In this document: positions 9,481 to 21,297 of the stretch, piece by piece | Layout: the number at the start of each line of letters is the position of its first letter | Numbering within the stretch: position 1 is the stretch's first letter | NCBI RefSeq assembly: GCF_902635505.1 | Contig: NC_045430.1 | Span: forward strand, 280,974,181-281,038,180 | Source: Sarcophilus harrisii | Lineage: Eukaryota; Chordata; Mammalia; Dasyuromorphia; Dasyuridae | Direction: 5' to 3' | DNA length: 64,000 nt | Translations under genes and position numbers: made by a program | The notes under the pieces: generated by a model | The model's database searches: none | Seen by the model: only the letters and a program-made list of their open reading frames with translations | What the model was told of the DNA's origin: nothing

Positions 9481-11435
9481 GCATCTGGGATCGGGCTTTA
9501 CAGGGAGCTCGACAGCACGTGACAGCGACTACTCTCAGTTGCTCAGTTTTCCTTTTTTTTCCAGGCTAAGGAGGGAGCTGGAGCGGAGTTCCCCTCTCGC
9601 TCTTGCTGGTGAAGTTTCGTGGGGCTGCTTCGGACTCACTCGGACGCCACCAGTCAGTTCTCCCTCCCCCTTTTCCCACAGTTAACAGGGTTTCCACATC
9701 GTTGGGCAATCTTTGGAACCCTTGCAGTAGAACTTGGCTAAGTTCATGAGAAAAAAAAAAAAATCCCTTAATTCTGATGACAGAGGACTTTAAATAACCT
9801 AGGATCCCCAAAACGAAAAAAAACGGGGATCCCTGAGAATTAGGCATCAAGGGGCAATCTGCAAAACCTGAAGTTTGCCCTCGACTATTTAAAGGGTCCC
9901 CTTTGTGGATTTCCAAAAGCTAGTTGGCACATTGAACTGTGTTGGGAGAAAAATGTTTCTTGACTTTGGTCCCTATTGAGGGAGTGCTCTTTGGAGCCCA
10001 GAATCCCCGAATCCACAACAGGGAAAGTAATGTCCCAAGTGGTGAGAACAAGCAGAGGGGGCTGATCCCAAAGCCGAGGGGGCTGCCACATGCCGAGTTA
10101 CGCAGGGCTCCGAAATACAAACCTGGGACGCTCACCGTCCCTCTGATGGGAAAATCCGAGAAAAAAGATCGGAGACCATCTGCCAGATAAGAGAAAGCAG
10201 CTCTGAGCGTTTTGTAAAAGTTCCCAACAGTCTCGTTAGCCCCAGAGCCAGAGGGAAAAACTAGCAAGCGATCTTCGAATGACGAAGGCTTGGATATTTT
10301 GAGTAGCAAGACCAAGAACTTGGTTTTCATTTCGAATCTGAGGACTCCTTGATTTGTTTTTGCTGGTTTTTAACCAATGATTTGGCAATTATCCTCCTCC
10401 CCACCTCATTTTACTCGCAGTTATCAGCTTTTTAAAAAGTACCAAAGCTATAATAAAGTACAAGTGCCTTAAAATCTAGGCTTGGAGGGATCCAAACTTT
10501 CTTCAGTATTAGACATGAATATCCCAGTCAGGAGACTTTTAAGGTGGACGCAAAGTCTGTCACAGCTTCAAAAACCTAGGCTCCCCCTTTTCAGTGTTAG
10601 CAGAAAACACAACTTTCCCAAATCAGGGCTTCTTTCTCCAACAAAACCAAACCAAACCCAAAGCAAATCATTTTTATCATATGCTATTTGTGGACTGGAC
10701 AAAGCAGGTAGAGTGTAATATTCTTACAGCGGTGACAACAAACTCAATCCAACCTATTATGTCGGTTTTCTTGAGTGGGGAGAGAAGGAAGTCACATTCA
10801 AAGTGCAGACATCGTTTTGGAAAAGTCTTTTGCAAACGTAACATTTGATATCACTGGGATATTTAGAAGTGAAAGTCGTTTTAGGTCACATCTTCATGTA
10901 GCAGGAATTCTGGAATGAGTAGTTTATTGGATGAATTTTTGTTTGTTTGTTTATTGACCTTAAGCAATGTGCTCATTTTCTCCTTCTTATACACACCATT
11001 TATTTTGATTAGGGAAAGTTAAGAATGGGGCTCGGGAGGAGTGACATTAATTTCTTTCTGGTGATAGTTTCCAGAGAAAACTGGTGCTTTTTTCTAGGAC
11101 TGTATATATTTTGTCTTTGACCCAGGCTCACAACGTTGTCAAATAGGGTCTTGCAAATCTGTTTTCTTGCTTACTGAAGCATGACCAAAATAGAGACAAT
11201 TTGTGTCGGTTGCTGTCCTTACGGTTACTGAGTGAGAGTTTGAGTGGGAAATGCCAATTAGTCATCGCCCAGCATAGGTTCACTTGGGATTTCCAGTGAT
11301 CATTTATTTGGATGGAATAGCCCTGAAAGTTCTTCAGCTAACTGAATGGAAACAGCATCCCGAGTTTTAGCGGCAGAGGCAGTGAAGTTCTCATGAACAC
11401 TGAACAAATAGTATTTACTGTTGTTGGCTATCTCT
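9481..11435. other. Repeat-poor start of intron 1
   Basis: Unique sequence with no recognised transposon and no coding exon. Composition slides from CpG island to AT-rich. Short A runs occur near 9750 and 9815. Confidence 0.6.
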
Positions 11436-11875
11436 TTTTCTTCCTCTTCTTCTTCTTTTTCTTTCTTCTTCTTCTTCCTTCTTTCTTCTTCTTCTTCTTC
11501 CTTCTTTCTTCTTCTTCCTCTTCTTCTTTTTCTTTCTTCTTCTTCCTCCTTTCTTCTTTCTTCTTCTTCCTCTTATTTTTCTTTCTTCTTCTTCCTTCTT
11601 TCTTCTTTCTTCTTCTTCCTCTTCTTCTTTTTCTTTCTTCTTCTTCCTCCTTTCTTCTTTCTTCTTCTTCCTCTTCTTGTTTTTCTTTCTTTTTCTTCCT
11701 TCTTTCTTCTTCTTCTTCCTTCTTTCTTCTTCTTCTTCCTTCTTCCTTCTTCTTCCTTCTTGCTCCTTTCTTCTTCTTCTTCTTCTTCTTCTTCTTCTTC
11801 TTCTTCTTCTTCTTCTTCTTCTTCTTCTTCTTCTTCTTCCTTCTTCTTTTTCTTTCTCCTCCTCCTCCTTCTCTT
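11436..11875 (+). repeat. CTT-rich satellite with an internal 49-52 bp higher-order unit
   Basis: About 440 bases of nearly pure pyrimidine made from CTT/TTCC/TTTC words, ending in a pure CTT run at about 11770-11840. Inside it the word TTTTTCTTTC recurs at about 11527, 11576, 11628 and 11680, that is every 49-52 bases, with matching text between. Confidence 0.92.
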
Positions 11876-12295
11876 CTGTATCTGTCTCTTTTTTTATCTT
11901 GAAATTTATTTACTTTAATTCCTAATTCTAATTCTGACTCTATTAACCCTTCTACCTTCTGTGAGTTATCTTGAAAGCTCATTCTCTGAGATGTCCTTGA
12001 TCCAGCAGAATATAATATAAAATAGACTTTATCTCTTTCTCAGATTTTCTCACATATGCTCTGCATTTCTAAAAAAGTGAAATTTAAATAATTAATTTTT
12101 CCTTTGTGAAGTTTAATGATGAAAATAGCATGGTAGAAATCAGTCCTCATTTACTTGAATGTGTGTGCTTGGCATTTATTCATACTATGTTTCATTTTAT
12201 GGAGGGTGTTTAGTAATTCAGTAAAAGTAAAGCAAACAAAATCTTCCCTAGATAAAACTCATCTTGTGCTCACTAGCATCTAATTACAACACAAT

Positions 12296-12345
12296 ATGTG
12301 TGTGTATATATATATGTGTATATATGTAATCTGTACATATGATTT
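12296..12345. repeat. TG/TA low complexity
   Basis: 'atgtgtgtgtatatatatatgtgtatatatg' run within AT-rich intron. Confidence 0.75.
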
Positions 12346-12574
12346 ATATATAATTTTGTTTCTACCGATATTTAAACTGCATTTAGATTATATGGATGTT
12401 AAATGTGTTTATGTAAATATAGATTACAGATGTATATATGTTGTGTGAGTGTGTGTGTATGCTGCACTGAGCATATGATATCTCCTATCTCCCAAAGTTA
12501 TTCTTCAAATCAAATAAGATAATATATGTTTGCTGCTTCCCATGCCATATAAAGGAAAGCCATTACATACTAGA

Positions 12575-12682
12575 AATTATATATATATACACACACATCT
12601 ATATATACACATAATATATATATATATACACACACATACATAACTTGAAGTTTATATATACATATACATATATGTATATGTA
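12575..12682. repeat. TA/CA low complexity
   Basis: Alternating TATATA and CACACA blocks with TATATG, a compound microsatellite. Confidence 0.8.
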
Positions 12683-12689
12683 TCCCATA

Positions 12690-14300
12690 TTTACCAATAG
12701 ATAGATAAATTAGAGTATAGACAGGTAGGTTTGCAAAAACTACGATTTGAACTTTTTTGTCATTTTAATAATAGAAAAAAAGTTTTAAATCCCAGTAAAT
12801 GCCACGTTCTAATATAAAGATAACCTTAGATTTCAGTTGCTTGGTCGGTTTTATTCAACTCTAGGAGCAAACTTTTATGGCCTATGGGTTTTCATAAGTA
12901 TTTTTTATTAGTAATTGACAATAACCAAGTTTAACTGAAAAACACACAGTCATTCAATGTGTATTAAACAGTTTTGCAGCTTTAAACCCACTTTGCTTCC
13001 AGCATCATTAGCAATACCAACATCTGCTCTGTCTTCAAAGGGCCTCTTAAAAAAATCTAAACTTTACAACTGTACTTAAAATAATCTGTAGAAAGCAGGT
13101 GATTCTGAAAAAAAAAAAGTCTATAAATAGTGTGAATTGCTTGGCTTCAATTACGTTTGAGTGCCCTCCAATCTCTGTGGTAATAGGAATAAGCTGCAGT
13201 TTCAGAGAAAAAGAAGCAAAGCGGATTGATTTCCCAATCTGACTTCAGCTTTTGCCCAGGAACTAATTCCTGCCGGGACTGCAGAGAAATGAAAACTCTT
13301 GTTACCCAAGGAGACTTTGATTTTTCCAAAAAGAACCGATTTGTACAATTTTCATTAAAACAGTGTCACTCTTAAGAAACAATCCACAGCTACTTGGTTA
13401 TTATTGACCTGTGAAATATTAATATTAGATTGACCAAAAGTCTGATAAAAGAAATTTGCAAATTTAAAATTACACTTGAAAGATATTGGAAAGGATAGGA
13501 TTTGGGTTGTGGATTTTTCTTCAATTTTTAAATCGACCCAAGTGCCATCAACTTCTTTCTGTTGGGGTTCAGGGAATCCTTTGCCAACCTCTCCCTAGAG
13601 CTGAGCATGGATCTTGGCAACAGAACAGTTCCTTTCCCTTTGTGGATTAGATTTTGAATGCCCTGGGAGGTTATGACCAGGAGTGACTGAGTGATCTAGC
13701 TCTTTATTCTCAGCTCATTTGTGCAGTTTTTCGTAAGATCTTATTTCACTTGCTGCGACTTTGGAAGTGTATATATGTCCAGTTGATCGATTTTTCTGTT
13801 CCTGGATGTGAAACATCACTTTCATATCATACAAGTTTGGTTCTGAGAATTAAGAAAAACGTCTTATTGAATGTGGAAGAAAAGTTGGATGAGAACTCAT
13901 CCACCTTTCGAAATTAGGACCTCTTCTTATTAACGAGAGGGTAGTGGGGGGACTTCTTAGTTTAATTTACTTGCTAGTGATTTGTTTGTAGGACCAGTTA
14001 ATGGGAGAGGATGTGAAAACTTCCAATTTTGCAGGGGCTGTGTATGAAAAAAAAATAGAAAGACATCTTTTGATTGTTACAGGGCCTTAGCTCTATAGAT
14101 AAGGGTCAAGTCTCAGAGAATATGTTGGTGAGAACAGAAAGAAAAATAGACATATAGACAAGCTTTGTATTTGTTTTAGGGTTTTTGTTGGTAAAAGACA
14201 ATTGATCAGGTGAAATCAGATACTCCAAGGGATACTTTTACATTTAAATCAAATTATATTTTGAAGTTAAGTATGCTTAGGAAAAAAACCAAATATTTAA
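12690..14300. other. Repeat-poor intron block, candidate conserved noncoding DNA
   Basis: About 1.6 kb without a recognised transposon or microsatellite, AT-rich, with several TAAT and TTATTAGTAAT-like homeodomain-type words. No exon signature. Function is inferred only from the lack of repeats and the position in a developmental gene. Confidence 0.4.
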
Positions 14301-14302
14301 TT

Positions 14303-14505
14303 CAGGGATTTTTAACCTGAGTTCTTGAATATTATTTTTAAAAATATTTTGATCACTGTCTTTTGGTAGAACTGGATTCTTGTAACTTCTCTATGTTTTA
14401 TTATATGCAGTGAAAAAATATGATTCTGAGAAGGAACTCATCGGTAGATTTCACTATTCTGACAAAGGAATCCAGCATATAAATATAATTGAGAACTCTT
14501 AATTT
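14303..14505. mobile_element. Short non-autonomous hAT-type DNA element
   Basis: Starts CAGGGATTTTTAACCTGAG, then 'aaaatattttgatcactgt', then 'gattctgagaaggaactcatcgg', and ends 'gagaactctt'. This order follows a common mammalian hAT MITE (ends CAGGGGTTCTTAACC). The ends are imperfect and no clean 8-bp duplication was found. Confidence 0.55.
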
Positions 14506-14689
14506 AAGCAAAGCTCCCAGATGCCTTAGGGTTTTTCTTTACACTGATGGTGGAAGAAGCAGCAAGCATTCTAGAGCAACTTCTGGGCCAGAACCCAAAG
14601 TGCAGGGAAGCTTGGGAGTTAGAGAAGGAACTTTAATATCTGCTTATGAGACCAAGAAGGCATGAGCTTTTCCAAGTTATCTGAATAGT

Positions 14690-15420
14690 TTAGTTCTTCG
14701 CTAACTCCAGCCCCCTTTTCCAAGCTTTGTAGACACGGAAACACCCGTACCCCCAACACAACACACGCACACACCCAGATTTCTCCCCCACCCTCACCCC
14801 TCTCACTCCCAGAACATCACAACTGCTGATTGGACCTGTAAAATCATGAATAGTGATCAGAACTTTGAAGCTAGGAGAAAGAAGGGGAGTGCTGGAGCAG
14901 GAATGGGGAAGCTTTCACTACTGCTCCTCCCTTTTATCCCTTTTAAGAAATACTACACATCCTATAGGCGTGTGACTCCACAGGCTACTTTCTGGGCTCC
15001 TGTCAAAACTGGCTGCAAATCTTGGTGTATCGCAGGCTATTTCAGACTTCATTTTAGACTCATTCTGGTCTCAGTTACATGACAGAAGCCCGGGGGAGGG
15101 GACGGGGAAGCATCTACCCATAGAGCTCCGCCGTACCGGTGTCCTACAGCCCAGAGCTCACAACACGAATTTGGCCCTCAAATCATTTCCAGGCTGGATC
15201 ACTATTTTAATCAGTTTAAAATAACGCCTGTACTAAGAGGCCTCAATCAACCATCAGATTGCTTTGTTCTTGGGATTCTTTGTAATAGCCAGGACTATTT
15301 AGTTGCTATCTAGCTGAAGGTTCTTCCCGAGGACTTTGGGGAGCTGGGCTCACTCCCAAAATCAGGACCCTCCACAAGTTAGCCCCAGACCCCAAAATGA
15401 ACACGGAGGGTTGGCATAGA
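14690..15420. other. GC-richer unique intron block
   Basis: Repeat-poor sequence with more CpG and C-rich words than its surroundings, a CTGATTGG (inverted CCAAT) motif near 14825 and a CCGCCGTACCGG patch near 15130. It could be an intronic enhancer or a secondary promoter; no exon was identified. Confidence 0.35.
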
Positions 15421-15448
15421 CACAGCTAGTAATCTCATATGGTCCTAG

Positions 15449-15470
15449 TGATTGTGTGTGTGTGTGTGTT
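15449..15470 (+). repeat. (GT)n microsatellite
   Basis: Short GT run followed by TTTATGAGGGGGGGG. Confidence 0.8.
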
Positions 15471-16600
15471 TATGAGGGGGGGGTAGTGAGGATTCCTGAT
15501 TTTTTTCATCATTTATTCATCCATTCGGTCTTCTCTTAAAATCTGAACTCCCTCCAAAGTGGAAAGCTGCTCTGGCCAACTAATCTTTCTGGGTTCTCCT
15601 GGAAGAAAAACTGGCTAAAAGGCAGAGAATGCCGCAACTGAAAGGAACCTCAAAATCTAACTGACGTAGAGATTCCTGAATCACAATAGTCAGCAAGTTA
15701 TGAAACCCTGCTGAAAGAAAGAAAGCTTGAAGAATTTTTTTTTTTCTCCTGTTACACAACCTGAACTGAGGCAAGTCAGTTGTTTCGCAGATAACATTCA
15801 GTCCCTTAATAAGGCAGATATCCAAAAACAGTCCATTTACTAAAATAGGGCCTCAGGCTTTCCAAAATTTTCTTTTTTTCCCCCTCATAACAATTTCTGT
15901 TGAATTATTATTTTTTTGTTTCAAAGAACTATTTGCTAATATTTTTGTATAATAATATTTAAATTATGTTGTTTCGTTATCAGATATATTTAAATGTACT
16001 GATGCTTTTAGAGAATTTTTTACTGCTCGTTCTTGAAACAGAATATATATTTCTATTTATTGGTCTCATTTAATAAATAAGCTTCTTGGAAACACAAATC
16101 CATTGAAGTAGCCAAGAATGCTTCACACTTTATACTGGAGATTATTTAGGAAGAGGGCATTATTTCACATGTTATGAGTCATGCCAGTTATGAAAAATTT
16201 CTGAAGAAATAGATAACTTCATAAATGCACACATATACACTTGCTAGTGAGTTTTCCTGTTATTTTCCAGTATTTGATAGAGTTCACCTTTGGTTGAGCA
16301 GTGTGGGTATGCTTTATTTCAATATACATTTTCATACTCAGGTTGTAGAAGGAGGGAGAGCACCCCTACGGTAGGCCTCTGTGATATATTACCAATGGAA
16401 ATGGGCATTCTTGGATAAGTTTCACATTATCTGCAGAGAGCTCTTGCTAGAAGAGCCAGGAGATGGTAGGTGGGGCTGGTTTGTAGAAGAGATGGCATTC
16501 AGCCATGAATCAGTCTTCTTGGCTTTCCCAAGTAATATGGTGCCTGCTGGATTTTTGATGGTATATGTGAAAAAATACTAAGTTCTAATATGTTTTAAAA
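15471..16600. other. Unassigned intron sequence
   Basis: AT-rich, no confident repeat family or exon. A TAATAATATTTAAATTATG-like patch near 15950 has several homeodomain-type words. Confidence 0.45.
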
Positions 16601-16618
16601 TCTGTGAGTGAACAATTT

Positions 16619-17099
16619 TTTTTTAAATTATAGCTTTTTATTTACAAGATATATGCATGGGTAATTTTCCAGCATTGACAATTGCAAAACCTTTTGTTCC
16701 AATTTTTCCCTTCCTTCCCCTCACCCCCTCCTCCAGATGGCAGGTTGACCAATACATGTACAATATGTAAATGTCTACCTGTCCATACAGTTACTTTGCT
16801 GTACAAAAAGAATCAGACTTTGAAATAATGTACAATGAGCCTGTGAAGGAAATAAAAAATGCAGGCGGACAAAAATAGAAGGATTGGGAATTCTATGTAG
16901 TGGTGCATAGTCATCTCCCAGAGTTCTTTCTCTGGGTGTAGCTGGTTCAGTTCATTACTGCTCCACTGGGACTGATTTGGTTCATCTCATTGGTGAAGAC
17001 AGCCATATCCATCAGAATTGATCATCATATAGTATTGTTGTTGAAGTATATAATGATCTCCTGGTCCTGCTCATGTCATTCAGCATCAGTTCATGCAAG
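16619..17099 (-). mobile_element. 5'-truncated L1 3' end with intact target-site duplication
   Basis: The + strand starts with the poly-T of the L1 tail, then 'agctttttatttacaagat', 'cagatggcaggttgaccaatac' and 'atcagaattgatcatcatatag', the antisense 3' region of a marsupial L1. It is bracketed by TCTGTGAGTGAACAATTT (16601-16618) and TCTGTGAGGGAACAATTT (17100-17117), an 18-bp target-site duplication with one mismatch. It looks fairly young. Confidence 0.88.
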
Positions 17100-17117
17100 T
17101 CTGTGAGGGAACAATTT

Positions 17118-17809
17118 AAAAAGTATCTTAACAAGACATCATCCTAAAGCAATGATATTAACTGACTAATTTTAATATCCACTAACTTTTTAAAAGAGCA
17201 TGGTATTCATTAATACCATAATACAGATCATAATAGCAATAACTGTAAGACTCTTATTAGTAGAATCTGAAATTCTCATCTTGTTGGACCTTTTTGTTCT
17301 CCAGTGTTTTACAGACCTGTACTAATGTCTATATTTCCAAATGTCTGTTATCACAACCTGTACTTCATGTTTTCCATCTTTAGTTGGGCTCATTATTTGT
17401 TTTACTAAGCATTCCTTTTCCTCTCTACAGGATGGCAGGAGTAGTTGAGTTTTTGCCTATAGGAAAATTCAGCAGATTTTGGAAATCTGAAGGAGAGCTG
17501 TTTATATTCTGTTATTTTTAGAGACTGCATTTGAGAACTCCTACTTGGCTTGGGATTAGCCAGACAATCAAATGAAAATCATAGAATGGAGAGCTTACTT
17601 CATCTGCCAGGGAAGGCATGGGATGATCGTGGGCATTTCTATGAAAGGTGGGCTTCCAAAATATAAACTGAAATTAAAGCACAATTCGATGAAATCCAGG
17701 TATATGACTACATACACAAAATGGATGAGAGTAGAATGAGGAGGTAGGATATTCCTACTGAAATTCTTGATGACATTTAAGGGGCTTCCACAGTAAAAGC
17801 AAAAATTTT
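17118..17809. other. Unassigned intron sequence
   Basis: No recognised repeat or exon. Confidence 0.4.
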
Positions 17810-17985
17810 AGGGAGGGGAATTTAAAGGTCATATACTCTAGATTGTTTATTTTATGGGCATGATAATTGAGACCCAGAGAGGTTAACTTCCTTGCATATT
17901 ATCACACAGGGAGGAAATAAGAGAGCTAGCATTTGACTCCATGTCCTGTTGAAGTATTACAATCTTGTAGCACCAGGCTGCCTCC
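17810..17985 (-). repeat. MIR-type SINE
   Basis: 'gataattgagacccagagaggttaac', 'cacacagggagg' and 'gcatttgactccatgtcctg' give the reverse MIR order, ending 'agcaccaggctgcctcc'. Confidence 0.75.
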
Positions 17986-18117
17986 TATGAGGTAAAATAG
18001 CAATCATTACTATACAAAATAAGTGAAAAAGTAAACTTGAACTTGGGATGGATAGTACTGGAAAACTGGTAGGCATTGCAGAGGCTGCTGGATTTATCTT
18101 CAGAAAAGGCTCCTTTG

Positions 18118-18210
18118 AACCATAGCCTTGACTCTCCTCCTTGTCCTCCCCTCTTCCTTTTCCTCTCTTCCTCTTCTTCCTCCTCCTCCTCCTCTTCCTC
18201 TTTGATTTAC
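18118..18210 (+). repeat. CT-rich low complexity
   Basis: TCCTCC/CTTCCT-rich pyrimidine tract, followed by a C9 run near 18217. Confidence 0.8.
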
Positions 18211-18219
18211 TGTTCCCCC

Positions 18220-19765
18220 CCCCATTTTTTTTGTTTATTTGCATGTTCTTCCAACATATTTTGACATCATCCTATATAATTACAAAACCAGAAAAATTTT
18301 CCCTCTTCCTCTAGGCTTCAGGATAGAAATCACAAAAGAAAAAGGTAAAGGTGAGTGACACCCCCCAAACAGGCATAAAAAGAGAAATGAGACTTAAATG
18401 AACACTTCTTTTTTGATGTGGAAGGCAATTTGAAAAGGAAAATTGTATCCTGGAGCATCTTGGAAAGGCATCACTTGGGACAAGTGCAGTGTCTCTTATG
18501 GGGCTAAATCAGATGAACTCATTTTGTAAAACCCAATCAGGGGAAAAAGGGGTTGAGTAAAGGCTACCTGTACTCTCATCCATAAAGCATCAAAGAATGA
18601 GGGTGCAATGAACAGGCAGGTGATTTCTTTCTTAGGTACCTGATTTTATTCTTATAAATAGAAACATTTTGCTAAAAAGCAAAAACAGAAACAAACAAAC
18701 AAACAAAAAAACTAAGCAATAAGCCAGCTGTTAGTAACCTCTCTGGAAGTTCGGATCACTTTTCCTCCAAAGCCTCTTATTAGCTTGAATTTTCAGTAGA
18801 GGTCATTAGAACTTTCCTTTTGATATCATTGGCAAGTCGTAAATGATTCTTGAAGAAAAATGTATTCTGTGCTTTCAAAGTCTCCACTAGAAAACCTCAG
18901 TTGTGTAATGGGCCAGATCCTTAAGTACACCATCATTATAGCTCATATGGGTTGAAGTCCCTTCATTTATAATTTTTTTTTTTAATACAAGAGGATAGGG
19001 CAAGCTTCCTCTCTGAGGAACATGGGATCCCCTGCTTTTGTCCTCCCTTTACCAATTCAATTCTAGCCAAATGGAGACTTCATTTACATATGGAGTTTTT
19101 GCCTGCATCAGAGCATCTGGATGTTTTCAGTGGGACAACATCTGGTGACAAACAACTGGGAGGAGAGATTGACGCCAATAACAAAAACCATAAGACCAGG
19201 CCTCCAGATGCCCAGGCCTGCCACTGCTTGCTTGCCTTTTTTCAGTTGTCACCTGCAGGCTTACACGAGGATAGGCCCAACGATGGTAAACTTCTTGAGA
19301 TGGACACTGCCTTTGGATTTATCTGTGTTCGATTCCCTCCTGTCCAGGCTCTAAGGGAGTGATAGTCGTGCCCACAAACTAGGGGCTGCAGCCTGTCTCT
19401 ACTACAGATGTTTAGGGAGATCTGGAGCAAAGGTGGCAAGCCTGTTGTTTGTCTCAAATGTTTTACAATTAGTCACCAAACCCCAAGGGATTCTCACTCA
19501 TGCTGAGATATTTGAAGACAAATCCAAGTGGGTTGTAGTCATGCCCCATCCAGAGGCAAGCTCCAGCTCTCTAGGGATGCTATCTTCTGCTTTCTTGTGT
19601 TCTCTTACAGAAGCTTTATTCAAAAGTGAGCATGAAAGGCTGAAGGCAACCAACTGCCCTAGTCTGGGCCTGATATTTGTGGGCATATACACATGTGTAA
19701 TATATACATGTATCTATGGACACATCCATACATACGTGTACACACATATATGTAGTTATATTTAT
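18220..19765. other. Unassigned intron sequence
   Basis: About 1.5 kb with no recognised family. The part at 19000-19680 is less AT-rich than its surroundings and has an AATAAAGC word on the - strand near 19615. It may be an old repeat or pseudogene I cannot name. Confidence 0.35.
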
Positions 19766-19975
19766 AGAAAGGAGAGAGCGAGAGAAATAGGGAAACATAG
19801 AGAGAAATGGACAGAGAGAGAAAGAGAGAAGAGAGAGAATACAGAGAGAGAGGGAGGGAGGTAGAAAAAGAGAAAGGGAGGGAAAAGAGAAACAGGAGAG
19901 AGGGAGAGAAATACACAGACCGATAGGTAGAGAGTTAGAGACACAGAAAAATGGGCAGAGGCAGACAGACAGTCT
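19766..19975 (+). repeat. GA-rich low complexity
   Basis: GAGAGA and GAAA/GGGAGG words over about 210 bases, immediately after a TA/CA-rich patch at 19685-19760. Confidence 0.85.
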
Positions 19976-20189
19976 TGGAATATAGGAATAGACCTCTCTA
20001 GAAATTTAGGAAGATGGCAAAGTTTGACTTTCAAATGTGAGTTCCATGTTCTGTCTCTGTCCCCTTCTCACTCCTCTGGTTCTGCCTTTTCCCAAATATC
20101 CATTTATCTCTTGAAGTTCTCACTATTCTGTCAGTCTGTTTAAAATCATTTGTCTTTTCTAAGGTAGAATAAGATGGTACCCAATATGT

Positions 20190-20338
20190 TCTTAGAAAGA
20201 ATCAGGAATTGCAGGAATGAAAGTCAGAGAACTGAACTGCAGCCTTGGTTCTATCAATTACTATGATCAGGCAAAGCATTTCATTCTCTAGGCTGCAGGA
20301 TTTTTACCTGTCAAGTGTGGGGGTTGAGCTAGGATTTA
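20190..20338 (+). repeat. MIR-type SINE, degraded
   Basis: 'cagccttggttctatcaattactatgatc...gcaaagcatttcattctctaggctgcagg' follows the MIR middle ('tgtgaccttgggcaagtcactt...ctgtgcctcag'). Confidence 0.5.
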
Positions 20339-20339
20339 A

Positions 20340-20470
20340 CTTTAGTGCTCAAAAGAACTTCAGGGATTCATTGAGTCCATTCCTCATCTTGCAGTTAAGG
20401 AAACTGAGGTCCAGAGAAGCTAAGTGTCTTTCCTAAGGTCCCAACACAGATCTGAACCCATTTGGTTGCA
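20340..20470 (-). repeat. MIR-type SINE
   Basis: 'ttgcagttaaggaaactgaggtccagagaagctaagtg' then 'cccaacacagatctgaaccca' is the reverse MIR core. It abuts an oppositely oriented copy. Confidence 0.75.
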
Positions 20471-20659
20471 AATGCAGTTTTTTCCTACTTCCCTTTCAAC
20501 TCTAAATCTGATTCCTCCAAGTGGTATTTGTTGTTTTTAAAAGGGTGTTTTAACCAATGAAAAGGCACTTCAAGCATCTTGCATCAAGAGTACTGTGCTA
20601 AGTGCTTAGTCTTTCCAATGGTTGGGACCAATGATTGACTTCAGAGCTTGAAACTGAGC

Positions 20660-20835
20660 TGGAGACATAGACACCATATTTTCTTATTGATCATGTTAGA
20701 GAGATTTTATACTCTTTTATGCATATGTGGAAACTGAGGCTTACAGATGGTAAGTAAAATGGTGACACAGCTTGTAAAAGGTAGAAGGATTTGAATTCTG
20801 GGCTTCTACCATGTCATAGCTACCAAGTCACAACA
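20660..20835 (-). repeat. MIR-type SINE
   Basis: 'gtggaaactgaggcttacagatggtaag', 'gacacagcttgtaaaagg' and 'atttgaattctgggcttctacc' in reverse MIR order. Confidence 0.75.
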
Positions 20836-21054
20836 TCTCCCCAGGACATAAGAAAGATGTAGGAGAATGTGCATGAGACTCTTGGTCCCCACCTTCAAGC
20901 CTCTCTTAATGTAGGAGTAACCTTTGTATTGGCTCAGTTTAGCACAACTTTGCCTTCAGCTATTCCTCTGGAGCTGCCCTCTACTGAGACCTGAGTTTCC
21001 AGAGCCAGCCCCATGACAGAACAGTGGAATCACACCAGTATCTCAGATATCAGA

Positions 21055-21297
21055 GATATGTAGGTCGTGCAGTGGATAAAGTGTCAGCCATAGAGTCAAG
21101 AAGACTCGAGTTCAAATCTAGCCTCAGACACTACTCATTGTATGACTAAGTCACTTAACCATGTTTGCCTCAGTTTCCCTCATCTGTAAAATGAGCTGGA
21201 GAAGAAAATGGTAAAACACTTCAGGATTTCTGCCACTAAAAAGCCCAAATGGACTCAGGAAGAGTCAGACAGCTGAAAATGACTGAACAACAATAAA
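21055..21297 (+). repeat. Marsupial tRNA-derived SINE, near full length
   Basis: Has the tRNA-like head 'cgtgcagtggataaagtgtc' (A box), 'gagttcaaatct' (B box) and 'ctcagtttccctcatctgtaaaatgag'. The tail is 'gaagaaaatggtaaaacactt...aatgactgaacaacaat', characteristic of marsupial tRNA-SINEs. Confidence 0.85.

Noticed and set aside
11393-11982. Open frames over the CTT satellite
   Set aside because: They encode only Phe/Leu/Ser or Lys/Glu/Arg runs from simple repeats.
14846-15082. 78-codon open frame in the GC-richer intron block
   Set aside because: No splice-site pattern, no family resemblance; length is expected by chance.
19433-19864. 143-codon frame suggesting a pseudogene
   Set aside because: Half of it is GA-repeat translation and the first half matches no protein I know; no poly-A tail or frame continuity upstream.
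21055-21130. Possible tRNA gene, because of good A and B boxes
   Set aside because: It cannot fold as a full tRNA and continues into a SINE body and tail, so it is a tRNA-derived SINE head.
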